From Terriglobia bacterium (GTDB lineage Bacteria; Acidobacteriota; Terriglobia; Bryobacterales; Bryobacteraceae), in assembly GCA_020073615.1 (NCBI GenBank), contig JAIQEX010000039.1, positions 1 to 47,714 of the forward strand: a DNA stretch of 47,714 nucleotides, read 5' to 3'. How positions within the stretch are numbered: position 1 is the first letter of the stretch; each line of letters starts with the position of its first letter. Of the stretch, positions 1 to 9,056 are shown one piece after another. Both the position numbers and the translations under genes were made by a program. The notes under the pieces were generated by a model, which was not told where the DNA came from, did no database searches, and worked only from the letters and a program-made list of their open reading frames with translations.

Positions 1-34
1 CGCTGCTAGCCAAGCTGCCCCGCAAATGTGGCAG

Positions 35-2947
35 CTAGTCTCCGTTCGGCCCGTTGTGGCAACTGTACCAGCCGATGATGGTGCCGCGCGGGAAGATGTG
101 CCCGGCCAGGCTGCGGTCAGCCTGCGTCTTCGACAGGATGGTTCCGCGACAGTGGGTTCCGTGGCACGGCTGGCAGGAAGCCTGGTTGCCTCCGGCCACG
201 TTCTGGTGGCGGCTCACCCAGGTTGACCCCACGGGATGCAACCCGTGCGGTCCGCCGTTGGTAGTGGTCGGAACCGTGGTGTGGCACGCGGAGCACTCCG
301 CCAACGCGCCCACGTGGCCTTGCAGCGCGGTGCTTTGCACGTTGTCGTTCCCGTTCGACGAGGGATACTCGGCGTGCGTCGAGCCATGGCAGGCCTCGCA
401 TTGCAAGCCGCCGTGGCCCGTCGAGAAGCGGTAGAGGGAAATGCCCGGCGCCGGGGTGTTGGGGTTGGTGGCGAAGGTCTGGTCCGCCGCAATCCGCACC
501 GTGGTGCCGCTGGTGAACACCGAAGTGTAAGCGATCTGGCCGCTGTTGGTGGTTGCCGTGCCCGTGTGGCAGGCCTGGCAGTTCGGTTCGTCCAGCCAGC
601 CGTTGCGCGTGGCCACGGCCACGTTGTTCATCGAGCCGTGGCAGCTCTGGCACTCGATGGCATTGGCGCCGGAGGCGGTCTTCTGGTTGCCCATCGCCCC
701 GCGCAGGCACTTGGTGGCGGGACCGGGGTGGCAGCGGTAGCAGCTATCGCGCGTGGTGGCGCTGTCCATGGTCTGGTTAGTGGCCGGATCCACCACCAGC
801 GCATGCAGGGTGTGAACCGCGGTGGTCAGCGGCGGGATGCCGGTGACGCCCGCCATGGAGAGCGCGTTCGAGCCGTGACATTGCGCGCACAGTACCGGCT
901 TGGCGGACGAAGTGGTCTCCAGGCCCGCCGGATTGTAGCCCACTTGCGTAGCCGCGCTTTGGAACAGCGCGTTGGTCCTGAAGTGGTCGTCATGCTTCCG
1001 CAGGATGTTCAGCTTCAGGGCCTTCACCGGGTCCGCATTGGTGGACCAGCCGGCCGTGGGCATAGCCGCGGTGGTGCCCGTGTTGGAGGCATGGCAGGCG
1101 CCGCAACTCAGCTCGTCCGACACGGGAAGCACGATGTCGGTGCTGCCCAGGACCGTGCCCGCGGCGTTCTTCGCCACCAGGCGCATCATCGGCAGGTAGT
1201 TGGTGGCGCCGTTGTCGGCTACCGGCGTAATCGGAACCCCCACCGCCGCCCAGGTGTTGTCCGCAGTGCTGAACGTCATGGCCTGCGGGGTGTTGCCCGC
1301 GCCCGGCATGGCGAAGCCCTTGAGCCCCATCTCGGGCGCCAGCGCCCCCGGCATCCCGAACAGCGATGCCGCGTACTGCCAGAAATTGGTTTTCCCCGCC
1401 GAGGTGCTGTTGAGCGTGCTGGTGAACGGGTCGGTGACCGCCTGGTACGTCAGCGTGTACCCTGCGGACCCGTTGGCCGGTGTCACCAGCTTCCCGGTCG
1501 AGTCGATCACGTGCGCATGGAACGTATTGTAAGGAGGAAGCACCGAAAAGACGCTGAAGTCTTTGCCGTCCTGGCAGTGCATGCCCAGGTCGTTCCAGCC
1601 GATCACTTTGACCGCGCCCGTGGGGCCGGGGCCCGCCGCGCTTACCGTGAGCGATACCGCCGCGGTGCGCGTGTTGCCGGCCGCGGTAAGCGAAATCGTG
1701 CCGTTGTACGTCCCCGCGGCCAGGCTGCCCAGGTTCACCCCCACCGTCAGGTTCTGCGCCGAAGTGGTCAGGGTGCCCGATGTGGGCGAGACGGTCAGCC
1801 AGGTGCTGCCGCCGCTCGATGCCGTGAAACTGGTGCTGGCCGATGCGCTTGCCGTCGCGGTTTGCGCCGCCGGCGATGCGCCGCCCGCGGTCGCGCTGAA
1901 GCTCAGCGAAGCGGGGCTCAAGGTCACGGTGATCGGGGCCGGGGCGCTTACCGTGAGCGATGCCGCCACGGTGCGCGTGCTGCCGGCCGCGGTAACCGAG
2001 ATCGTTCCGTTATACGTCCCCGCGGCCAGGCCCGCCTGGTTTACCCCCACCGTAAGGTTCTGCGCCGTGGTGGTCAGGGTGCCCGATGCAGGCGAAACGG
2101 TCAGCCAGGCGCTGCCGCTCACTGCCGTGAAACTGGTACTGGCCGAGGCGCTTGCCGCCACGGTCTTCGCCGCTGGAACAATGCCACCCGCGGTGGCGCT
2201 GAAGCTCAGCGAAGTGGGGCTCAGGGTCACGGTAATCGGGGCCGGGGCACTTACCGTCAGGGTCACCCCCACGGTCCGGGTACTGCCGGCCGCGGTAAGC
2301 GAAATCGTACCGTTATACGTCCCCGCGCCCAGGCCCGCCTGGTTTACCCCCACCGTAAGGTTCTGCGCCGTGGTGGTCAGGGTGCCCGATGCAGGCGAAA
2401 CGGTCAGCCAAGCGCTGCCGCTCGCTGCCGTGAAACTGGTACTGGCCGAGGCGCTTGCCGCCACGGTTTGCGCCGCCGGCGACGCGCCGCCGGCGGTGGC
2501 GCTGAAGCTCAGCGAAGTGGGGCTCAAGGTCACCGTGACAGGGGTCGACCTGCTTACTGAAAAGGTCACTGGCACGCGGAGGGTCGTGCCGTTGGAAGAC
2601 AGCGAAACCGTTCCGTTGTAGTTCCCCGCCGTCAACCCGGCGGGGGTCGCCGTAACCGTGATGCTCCGGTTCGTCGTCAGGCTGCCCGATGGTGAAATGG
2701 TCAGCCAGTTTCTGCCGCCGCTCGGTACCGACGCGCTCGCCGTGAAACTGGTTTGCCGGGATGCGCTCACCGACAGGGTCGCTGACTTTACGGGGCCGTT
2801 CACGGTTCCCGTGAATGCCAACGAGGTGGGGCTCACCCCCAGGCTGCTGGTACGCCTGCCTCCGCCGTCGTCGGCTCGCCCCACTGACGTACAGACAACG
2901 CTGGTTGTCAGGGCGGCCATGGTAAGAAGAATTCGCGAATACTTCAT
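35..2947 (-). CDS. Secreted multiheme c-type cytochrome with tandem Ig/BACON-like repeats
   Basis: The 970-residue protein has an N-terminal signal peptide (about residues 1-25), then four Ig/BACON-like beta-sandwich repeats at roughly 36-132, 136-234, 235-335 and 336-437. The last three are near copies, each with a WLTVSP core and a GTYNGTIS strand. A linker domain (GWNDLGMHC) starts near 445. From about residue 615 there are eight CxxCH heme motifs (CGACH, CAQCH, CYRCH, CQSCH, CQACH, CEACH, CSACH, CQPCH). A ninth site near the end has Trp instead of the first Cys (WYSCH). I chose the ATG at 2947 because it has AAGGAA upstream and opens the signal peptide; an in-frame extension to 3241 is not protein-like. 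The role is probably periplasmic or extracellular electron transfer, with the repeats acting as adhesive or spacer modules; the electron partner is unknown. It is transcribed divergently from the gene at 3431. Confidence 0.85.
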   Translation of the reverse strand: MKYSRILLTMAALTTSVVCTSVGRADDGGGRRTSSLGVSPTSLAFTGTVNGPVKSATLSVSASRQTSFTASASVPSGGRNWLTISPSGSLTTNRSITVTATPAGLTAGNYNGTVSLSSNGTTLRVPVTFSVSRSTPVTVTLSPTSLSFSATAGGASPAAQTVAASASASTSFTAASGSAWLTVSPASGTLTTTAQNLTVGVNQAGLGAGTYNGTISLTAAGSTRTVGVTLTVSAPAPITVTLSPTSLSFSATAGGIVPAAKTVAASASASTSFTAVSGSAWLTVSPASGTLTTTAQNLTVGVNQAGLAAGTYNGTISVTAAGSTRTVAASLTVSAPAPITVTLSPASLSFSATAGGASPAAQTATASASASTSFTASSGGSTWLTVSPTSGTLTTSAQNLTVGVNLGSLAAGTYNGTISLTAAGNTRTAAVSLTVSAAGPGPTGAVKVIGWNDLGMHCQDGKDFSVFSVLPPYNTFHAHVIDSTGKLVTPANGSAGYTLTYQAVTDPFTSTLNSTSAGKTNFWQYAASLFGMPGALAPEMGLKGFAMPGAGNTPQAMTFSTADNTWAAVGVPITPVADNGATNYLPMMRLVAKNAAGTVLGSTDIVLPVSDELSCGACHASNTGTTAAMPTAGWSTNADPVKALKLNILRKHDDHFRTNALFQSAATQVGYNPAGLETTSSAKPVLCAQCHGSNALSMAGVTGIPPLTTAVHTLHALVVDPATNQTMDSATTRDSCYRCHPGPATKCLRGAMGNQKTASGANAIECQSCHGSMNNVAVATRNGWLDEPNCQACHTGTATTNSGQIAYTSVFTSGTTVRIAADQTFATNPNTPAPGISLYRFSTGHGGLQCEACHGSTHAEYPSSNGNDNVQSTALQGHVGALAECSACHTTVPTTTNGGPHGLHPVGSTWVSRHQNVAGGNQASCQPCHGTHCRGTILSKTQADRSLAGHIFPRGTIIGWYSCHNGPNGD
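1637..2542 (-). repeat. Three tandem ~303-bp repeats inside the cytochrome gene
   Basis: The DNA encoding Ig-like repeats 2-4 of the cytochrome is a tandem array with a unit of 101 to 102 codons (about 2243-2542, 1943-2245 and 1637-1942). Long stretches are nearly identical between units, for example the segment encoding TLTTTAQNLTVGVN and the segment encoding GTYNGTIS. The first Ig-like repeat, nearer the N-terminus, is clearly more diverged. This pattern fits recent expansion by unequal recombination. Confidence 0.75.
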
Positions 2948-3430
2948 CAGGCCATTCCTTATGGTTTTGCGCGCCGTGTCCCGAAAACCGCCGGTCACGG
3001 CGCGGTCAGAGGGCGAGATTCGCTGTTGGCGAAGAGGCCGCAACCTGTGCGGACACACCTGGAGCTTCAGCACTACGGATGAAGCATCCCCGCCGGAACC
3101 CAGTTCGCTCGCGTAAGAACTACCGAGCGTCACCCAAGATTTACATCCTGCTTTGTCTACAGGCCATGACAAGCGCTGCAGGAATCCAACATGCGGCGAT
3201 ATTGGACGTGGCAAAGCGGTAAAAGTTGCACGGTTGCGCAACTAATATTGCACTTCACGGTCCACAAACCCGTTATTTGTGGACTTTCCCAGCAATCTAT
3301 AACACTTTCAGGTCCAAATACCCTGTATTGTGCGGATTTTTCCCGCAACACTCGGCCCGGACCGGGCCCAACTGTGCCGGTCTTCACATTGCACCCGGCA
3401 GGGCCGCGGAAGACCCTTTACCATCACTGT
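2948..3430. promoter_or_regulatory. Divergent intergenic region between cytochrome and small secreted protein
   Basis: This 483-bp region separates two divergent genes. It includes a relatively AT-rich stretch (about 3235-3350) where both promoters probably lie. The half next to the cytochrome would be its 5' leader. I found no recognisable riboswitch core; in particular I did not find the conserved GEMM (c-di-GMP/cGAMP) elements that precede some multiheme cytochromes. The one clear structure is the inverted repeat at 3260-3284, listed separately. Confidence 0.4.
3260..3284. promoter_or_regulatory. Perfect 9-bp inverted repeat, candidate operator
   Basis: GTCCACAAA (3260-3268) and TTTGTGGAC (3276-3284) are exact reverse complements separated by 7 nt. 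They lie in the AT-rich part of the divergent intergenic region. There is no U-tract and no converging gene, so an operator is more likely than a terminator. The binding protein is unknown. Confidence 0.4.
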
Positions 3431-3913
3431 ATGTATCGAAGAATGTTTCTGGTGGCAGTTCTCCTCGGTGTCTCGGGCGCGGCGGACGCTGCTGGCGATG
3501 GGCCGCTCGACCGGGCCACTCTGCGCGGCCTCAAGGGGTTCAGCGTGGTGATCGATCAGCTTGACCCGCAACTCGCGCGCGACGGCCTCACCAGGGAGGG
3601 GCTGCAAAGGCAGATCGAAGCCCGCCTGCAAAGCGCCGGTGTGCCGGTCAACAAAGACGCGGTCGAATTCCTCGGGCTGCGCATCCTCGCCGTCCGGGAC
3701 AGGAAAGGGCCCTACAGCGTCAGCCTGGCCATGGGCCTTTACCAGCCCGTGATTCTCACGCGCGACCGCAATATCAAGACGGCCACCGAGACCTGGGCAG
3801 TGGAAACGGTGATAGCGGTACAGCCCAGGCTGCTTTCCCGTGCATCGGCGGGCGCCGTGGAGCAGCTTGCGGACCGGTTCGTTGCCGCGTTTCGCAGCGC
3901 AAATCCGCAGTGA
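3431..3913 (+). CDS. Small secreted hypothetical protein
   Basis: The product is 160 residues with a clear signal peptide: MYRR, a hydrophobic stretch and likely cleavage after ADA near residue 20. The mature part begins DGPLDRATLRGLKGF and alternates beta strands and helices (a VVIDQL strand, a REGLQRQIEARL helix, an RILAV strand). It resembles the general shape of small periplasmic proteins of unknown function, but I do not recognise a family. There are no cysteines after the signal region and no catalytic motif. The start is the ATG at 3431, since upstream in-frame codons do not read like protein. Transcription would come from the divergent region shared with the cytochrome. Function unknown. 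Confidence 0.6.
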   Translation: MYRRMFLVAVLLGVSGAADAAGDGPLDRATLRGLKGFSVVIDQLDPQLARDGLTREGLQRQIEARLQSAGVPVNKDAVEFLGLRILAVRDRKGPYSVSLAMGLYQPVILTRDRNIKTATETWAVETVIAVQPRLLSRASAGAVEQLADRFVAAFRSANPQ

Positions 3914-3935
3914 GGGGGCGCAGTGAGGGGGCGCC

Positions 3936-5246
3936 TTACGGCCAAAACGTCAGGTAAGGCTTGTCTTTCCGCAGGCGCAAAAGATACAGCGCCACCTCCC
4001 GCGCGTGATAATCGCCCCACATGGACGCCTCGCCCGCGCCGGCGCCCCAGCCGTTGGGGCGGTGATAGACGGAGTGCAGAATGAGCCCCTGGTGGGCACT
4101 GTCCGCCGAGAGATAGGGGTCGTCGAACAGCGTGTCGCACACGGTCAGCCCGGCCTTCAAATACAGCTCGTCCTTGAGGCGGTGGCCGAGGCGCAGCAGT
4201 CCTTGCGCGGCGATGGCGGCGGCGGAGCTGTCGACCGGCTCGTGCGGGTTGAACGGGTCGGCCGGCTTCGCCCGCCAGTCGCCCAGTTCCGCGAGGCCGG
4301 GCGCGCCCGTGTCCCAGTAGGGGATGCCGTCGGGCGGCGTGTTCTCGATATAGAAGTCGCACGTCGCGCGGGCGGCCCGCTCCAGCACCTGCGCCACCGC
4401 CTGCTGGTCGGGCAGCGTGTCGAAGAATTCCAGCAGCTCGGCGAACCCGCACATGGCCCAGGCCAGGCCGCGGGTCCAGGTGCTGAAGGGGGAATAGCCC
4501 TGCTGCGAGCTGGGGCAGCGGTAGCGGCCGTCGTTGGGGTTGAAGACGCTCTCGTGCGCCACGCGGCCGCGGACGTCCCAGACGTCGCGGCCCTCGCCGT
4601 AGTACACGGAATACTTCGCCGTGGCGCGGGCATGCTCGATGGCACGCTCGAGCAGCGAGATCCGGACATCGTTCTCGCCCATCAGGACGTGCCCCAGCAG
4701 ATGGGCGACCGCCAGCGAGCGCAGGGTGCGGATGGTATCGACGAACAGCGAATGCGGCCCGTTGAAGGAGTAGATGTACCCGCCGCCCTCGGCGGTCCGC
4801 GCCCAGCGGGCGGCCTGCACCGCGCCCGAGGATTTCAACGCCAGCTCGTAGAAGCGGCGCTCCCAGGCGTTCTCGTGGATGCGTCCTTCGGCCATGAGGC
4901 GCAGCAGGTTGCCGTAGGTGCTGATGTTGTTGAAGCCGTGGTCGTGGACCCCGGTGTGGGTCACATGCGGGGCCATGAGCGACACGGTATGCTCGCGGCC
5001 CAGCTCCAGAAACTCCTTCTCGCCGGTGGCATCGAACTGGAGAATCGCGGAGCCGAACTGGAAGCCTTGCGTCCATTCGGTCCAGCCGCGGCTGGTGTAG
5101 CGCCCGCCGGAGGTGAACACCGGAGATCCCTGCGACGGCGCCCAGGATTTCTCGAGGGAGCGGATCTTGCCCGCGGAAAGATCGAACAGCCGCCGCAGCT
5201 TTCGCTCCAGCCCCGCCGGCGTCAGATCGCTACGGATTTCGAGCAC
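3936..5246 (-). CDS. Glycoside hydrolase family 88, unsaturated glucuronyl hydrolase
   Basis: This 436-residue protein matches the unsaturated glucuronyl hydrolase family, which hydrates and cleaves the 4,5-unsaturated uronic acid left on oligosaccharides by polysaccharide lyases. Family landmarks are in order: HDHGFNN with Asp102 and FVDTIRTL with Asp170 (the two conserved catalytic aspartates), then the (T/A)RGLAWA segment, DSSAAAIAAQGLL and, near the C-terminus, WGDYHAREVAL. No signal peptide is visible, so it is probably cytoplasmic, as usual for the family. The start is a GTG at 5246; the nearby ATG at 5250 is out of frame. It stands alone, convergent with the gene at 3431 and divergent from the gene at 5293, with no lyase or uronate transporter nearby. 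Confidence 0.85.
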   Translation of the reverse strand: MLEIRSDLTPAGLERKLRRLFDLSAGKIRSLEKSWAPSQGSPVFTSGGRYTSRGWTEWTQGFQFGSAILQFDATGEKEFLELGREHTVSLMAPHVTHTGVHDHGFNNISTYGNLLRLMAEGRIHENAWERRFYELALKSSGAVQAARWARTAEGGGYIYSFNGPHSLFVDTIRTLRSLAVAHLLGHVLMGENDVRISLLERAIEHARATAKYSVYYGEGRDVWDVRGRVAHESVFNPNDGRYRCPSSQQGYSPFSTWTRGLAWAMCGFAELLEFFDTLPDQQAVAQVLERAARATCDFYIENTPPDGIPYWDTGAPGLAELGDWRAKPADPFNPHEPVDSSAAAIAAQGLLRLGHRLKDELYLKAGLTVCDTLFDDPYLSADSAHQGLILHSVYHRPNGWGAGAGEASMWGDYHAREVALYLLRLRKDKPYLTFWP

Positions 5247-5292
5247 TCATAAGCATCTTACCGGACCGAAACCTGTGATAGGCTATTCGGCC

Positions 5293-5877
5293 ATGGCGAA
5301 GAGAGTTCTTCTGGCCGGCCTGCTGGGCGGCCTCATACTATTCGTGTGGGAGTTCGTGGCCCACGAGGCGCTGCCGCTCGGGGAAGCGGGCCTCAAGGCC
5401 CTGCCCAACGAGCCGGCGGCCCGGGCCGCGCTGAAGCAGGCTGCCCCCGATACCGGGCTGTACATCTTCCCGGCGCCCGATCTCACGCCGGGGATGACCC
5501 GGGCGCAGCAGCAGCAGGCCATGCAGGTCATGCTGGACAAGATCCGCACCGGGCCGGTGGGCATCCTGGCAATCCACCCCGACGGCGTGCCCACGCCCTT
5601 TGCGCAGCAGCTCGCCACGCAATTCGCCACCGATGTGGTGGCCATGCTGCTGGCCGCGGCCCTGCTGGCGCGCGCGGCAGCTTCCCGCGGCTTTGGCGGG
5701 CGGCTCCTCTTGGTAACGCTGCTCGGCTTGTTGCCGTCCCTGCGCGCGGGCATACCGTATTGGAACTGGTACGGCTTCCCGGCCACGTACGTTGCGGCGC
5801 AGGCAACCGTGGATGTTGTGGGCTTCTTCCTGGGCGGCCTGGTCCTCGCGTGGCTGGTGCGGCCCGGCGACAGATGA
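5293..5877 (+). CDS. Small conserved-looking membrane protein of unknown function
   Basis: The product is 194 residues. It has one N-terminal hydrophobic helix (about 4-22) ending in WEFVAHEALPLGE, then a soluble loop of about 95 residues, then three closely spaced hydrophobic helices (about 118-185) including a GIPYWNWYGFP turn. The layout suggests an inner-membrane protein with the middle loop outside or in the periplasm. I do not recognise a named family. The gene starts at the ATG at 5293, about 46 bp from the divergent GH88 gene, and ends about 100 bp before cheA. The gap 5878-5979 shows no terminator. Confidence 0.55.
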   Translation: MAKRVLLAGLLGGLILFVWEFVAHEALPLGEAGLKALPNEPAARAALKQAAPDTGLYIFPAPDLTPGMTRAQQQQAMQVMLDKIRTGPVGILAIHPDGVPTPFAQQLATQFATDVVAMLLAAALLARAAASRGFGGRLLLVTLLGLLPSLRAGIPYWNWYGFPATYVAAQATVDVVGFFLGGLVLAWLVRPGDR

Positions 5878-5979
5878 CCGTCGCCCGGACCCGCCTGATG
5901 CTATCCGCCTCCGAACTCGCGACAAAACTCTTATCGGCAAACCGTGAAGAAAACCTGAAAGACATCCGATAAAGTATTC

Positions 5980-8496
5980 GTGACCGAACAGGATATCATT
6001 CGGGAATTCCTTATTGAGAGCACCGAGAACCTGAATCGCCTGGATCAAGAGATCGTGCAGCTCGAGCAGCGGCCCAACGATAAGGAACTGTTGGCCAGCG
6101 TATTCCGGACCTTCCACACCATCAAGGGCACCTGTGGCTTTTTGGGCTTCGGCATCCTGGAGCGAGTCACCCACCACGCGGAAAACATCCTGAGCCGGCT
6201 GCGCTCGGGCGACCTGCGCCTGTCGCCGCCGCTGGTCGCGCTGATCCTGCAGAGCCTCGACGCCGCGCGCAAGATGCTCGCCGCCATTGAGTCCACGGGC
6301 ACTGAAGGGACGGATGAGTTTGCGGATCTGGTCCAGCGGCTGGAATCGGCGGCGACTGCGGCCGTCACGGAAGCCGCTGCGGCGCCGCCGGATTCTTCGC
6401 CGGTGGAAGCCGAGAAGGCCAGCGCCGCCGCCGACACGGCCATCCGGGTGGATGTCGGGCTGTTGGATAAGCTCATGAATCTGGTGGGGGAACTGGTCCT
6501 GGCCCGCAATCAGGTCCTGCAATTCACCACGCAAAAGGAGGACGGCGCGCTGAACGCCACCTCGCAGCGGCTCAACCTGATCACCACCGAGTTGCAGGAA
6601 AACGTGATGAAGACGCGCATGCAGCCCATCGGGGTGGTCTGGAACAAGCTGCCCCGCCTGGTGCGGGACGTCTCCCACGCCTGCGGCAAGCAGGTTCGTC
6701 TCGAACTCGATGGCTCCGGCACCGAACTGGATAAGACGATCATCCAAGCCATTCGCGATCCGCTCACTCACCTGGTTCGAAATTGCTGCGACCACGGAAT
6801 CGAGACCCCGGAAGAACGTGCGCGAATCGGCAAGACGCCGCAAGGCGTAGTGAGCCTGCGCGCCTACCATGAAGGCGGCCAGGTCAACATCGAAATCTCC
6901 GATGACGGCGCCGGCATCGACGCGGAGCGCGTCAAGCAAAAGGCCATCGAAAAGGGTCTATGCACCCCCGAGCAAGCCGGACGGTTGAGCGAACGCGAGG
7001 CCCTGAATCTCATCTTTGTTCCGGGCTTCTCGCTGGCGCAGAAGGTGACCAACGTTTCGGGGCGGGGCGTGGGCATGGACGTGGTCAAATCCAACATCGA
7101 AAAGATCGGTGGCCTGGTGGACGTCGTCAGCCGGGTGGCGGAAGGCACCACCGTAAAGCTCAAAATTCCCCTTACGCTCGCCATCATTCCGGGATTGGTG
7201 ATCACCAGCAGCACCGAACGCTTCGTCATTCCCCAGGTCAGCCTGCTCGAGCTGATCCGGCTGGACGGCGCGTCGGCGGGCAAAATCGAGCACGTGCACG
7301 GCACTCCGGTATACCGCCGGCGCGGCACCCTGCTTCCTGTCGCCTACCTGAACGGCATCCTGGGATTGCAGCCGCCGGCCGCCAGCGAAGCCGTCAACAT
7401 CGTGGTGCTGCAGGCCGAGGACCGGCAGTTCGGGCTGGTGGTCGACGGCATCAACGACACCCAGGAAATCGTCGTCAAACCGCTCGGCAAGCAGTTGAAA
7501 GGGCTCACCATCTACGCCGGCGCCACCATCATGGGCGACGGGCGGGTGGCGCTGATTCTGGACGCGCTGGGCATCGGGCAGCGGTCGGGGGTGCTGGCCG
7601 AGCATCGCGATGAGGAGCGCGCCGAATCGCAGAAGAAGGCGCATTCGACGGCCGAAAAGCAGCGGCTGCTGCTGTTCCGCGCCGGATCGTTCGAACGGCT
7701 CGCGGTGCCCTTGTCGCTGGTATCGCGCCTCGAGGAGTTTCCCCAATCGGTCATCGAGCGGGCCGGCGGCAGCCCGGTGGTGCAGTATCGCGGCGGCATC
7801 CTGGCCTTGCTCTCGCTGGCGAAGGTGTTGGAGCCGGACGCTCCGGACGATGCCATGGACCGGGACCCGGCTCAGGTTATCGTCTTCCAGGATGGCGAGC
7901 GGAGCCTCGGCCTCGTCGTGGACCAGATCAACGATATTGTGGAGGATGCCGTGACTGTCCGGCGCCAAAGCGGCCGCCACGGGCTGCTGGGCTCGGCCGT
8001 AGTGGGCAAACACGTGGCCGACTTCCTCGACCTTCACACGGTGCTGGGAACAGCGGGCGGAGACTGGTTCGCCGGCGCCGCCGGAGGTGCGCGGCGGGGC
8101 ACTGTTCTTTTGGCCGAACCCGCGGCTTTTGCCCGTGGTCTGCTGCACAGCGAACTGCAAATGGCCGGCTACCAGGTAATAGAAGCCGCCGGCGCGGCGG
8201 AGGCCATTAGCCGCCTGGAGCAGGGCGGCATCGACGTCGTGATCGTCGCTGAGGATTTACCCCGTGCGGGCAGCCAGGAGGTGCTCGACGCTGTGCGACG
8301 GCGGCCGGGTTCGGAGAGGATCCCGCTGCTCGCGCTCGCTTCCGGCCCGGTCCAGGGGCGGCCGGCGGGTTCTGAACCGTTCGACGATTGCCAGAGCAAA
8401 TTCGACCGCGAGGCGATGCTGCGGTCCCTCGAGCGGTTAGCCGCGGCGCTCGAGCATGAGAATCCGGTTGTGGCGGCGGCAAGGAGCGAGAAATGA
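5980..8496 (+). CDS. cheA: CheA-type hybrid histidine kinase with two CheW domains and a degenerate receiver
   Basis: This 838-residue kinase starts at GTG 5980. Domains in order: an Hpt domain (1-120) with phospho-His46 in FHTIKG; a short linker with no room for a normal P2 domain; a dimerisation domain (about 150-215, LLDKLMNLVGELVLARNQ); an ATPase domain with N-box HLVRNCCDHG, DDGAGID and GRGVGMD; a CheW domain; a second CheW-like domain (about 560-690); and a C-terminal receiver-like domain (about 705-830). In that last domain the acidic pocket reads LLAEPA and the phospho-acceptor position is Ala (VVIVAED), so it probably cannot be phosphorylated, although a Lys remains near the end (SKFDRE). 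It overlaps cheW by 4 bp and heads the chemosensory operon. It should phosphorylate the CheY and CheB encoded downstream in response to the two soluble receptors. Confidence 0.9.
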   Translation: MTEQDIIREFLIESTENLNRLDQEIVQLEQRPNDKELLASVFRTFHTIKGTCGFLGFGILERVTHHAENILSRLRSGDLRLSPPLVALILQSLDAARKMLAAIESTGTEGTDEFADLVQRLESAATAAVTEAAAAPPDSSPVEAEKASAAADTAIRVDVGLLDKLMNLVGELVLARNQVLQFTTQKEDGALNATSQRLNLITTELQENVMKTRMQPIGVVWNKLPRLVRDVSHACGKQVRLELDGSGTELDKTIIQAIRDPLTHLVRNCCDHGIETPEERARIGKTPQGVVSLRAYHEGGQVNIEISDDGAGIDAERVKQKAIEKGLCTPEQAGRLSEREALNLIFVPGFSLAQKVTNVSGRGVGMDVVKSNIEKIGGLVDVVSRVAEGTTVKLKIPLTLAIIPGLVITSSTERFVIPQVSLLELIRLDGASAGKIEHVHGTPVYRRRGTLLPVAYLNGILGLQPPAASEAVNIVVLQAEDRQFGLVVDGINDTQEIVVKPLGKQLKGLTIYAGATIMGDGRVALILDALGIGQRSGVLAEHRDEERAESQKKAHSTAEKQRLLLFRAGSFERLAVPLSLVSRLEEFPQSVIERAGGSPVVQYRGGILALLSLAKVLEPDAPDDAMDRDPAQVIVFQDGERSLGLVVDQINDIVEDAVTVRRQSGRHGLLGSAVVGKHVADFLDLHTVLGTAGGDWFAGAAGGARRGTVLLAEPAAFARGLLHSELQMAGYQVIEAAGAAEAISRLEQGGIDVVIVAEDLPRAGSQEVLDAVRRRPGSERIPLLALASGPVQGRPAGSEPFDDCQSKFDREAMLRSLERLAAALEHENPVVAAARSEK

Positions 8497-8993
8497 CCAC
8501 CGCAACCCGCCCCAGCGCGAAGAACGCACACGGCTCCCGGAAAGCCGGCGCGCAGTACTCCACCTTCTTCGTAGGGGATCTGTTCTTCGGCATCGATGTC
8601 CTGAGCGTCCAGGAAGTATTGCGTTTTCAACCGATGACCTGCGTCCCGCTGGCGCCCGGCGTGATCGAAGGGTTGATCAACCTGCGCGGACAGATTGTTA
8701 CCGCGATCGACATGCGGCGGCGGCTGGGCTTGCCTCCGCGGCCCACGGGCGTCTACCCCATGAACATGGTGGTGCGCACCGAGGACAGCGCGGTCAGCCT
8801 GCTGGTGGACGAAATCGGGGACGTGATCGAGGTCGAAGGAACCGCTTTGGAGCCCCCGCCCGCCAATATGGCATCCGAGGCGCGGGAGTTGATTCGCGGG
8901 GTCTACCAGATGAAAGACCGTTTGCTGCTGGTGCTGGACACTGAGCGAACTGTGGAACTGGGCGTGGGCGTACACGCTCACCAAGTCACCTGA
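8493..8993 (+). CDS. cheW: CheW coupling protein
   Basis: This 166-residue protein is a single CheW domain after a basic, disordered N-terminus of about 20 residues. It has the usual strands (STFFVGDLFFGIDVLSVQEVL), the conserved VIEGLINLRGQIVTAIDMRRRLGL core and the SLLVDEIGDVIEV segment. Its role is to couple chemoreceptors to CheA. The ATG overlaps the cheA stop in an ATGA, so the two are translationally coupled. Together with the two CheW-like domains in CheA, the operon encodes three CheW folds. Confidence 0.92.
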   Translation: MTTATRPSAKNAHGSRKAGAQYSTFFVGDLFFGIDVLSVQEVLRFQPMTCVPLAPGVIEGLINLRGQIVTAIDMRRRLGLPPRPTGVYPMNMVVRTEDSAVSLLVDEIGDVIEVEGTALEPPPANMASEARELIRGVYQMKDRLLLVLDTERTVELGVGVHAHQVT

Positions 8994-9056
8994 CCGGATC
9001 CGTGTTTACGCGCGTGTAAGGATCACCGAAATCAGACAGATAAGGAGCTTTGACAG

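Noticed and set aside
236-2560. Very long open frame on the plus strand opposite the cytochrome gene
   Set aside because: It mirrors the high-GC repeats of the real gene, lacks any recognisable domain, and is very rich in Arg/Gly/Ala as expected for an antisense shadow.
2948-3240. Possible GEMM-type riboswitch in the leader of the multiheme cytochrome gene
   Set aside because: I looked for the conserved core elements on the minus strand and did not find them; only generic GC-rich hairpins are present.
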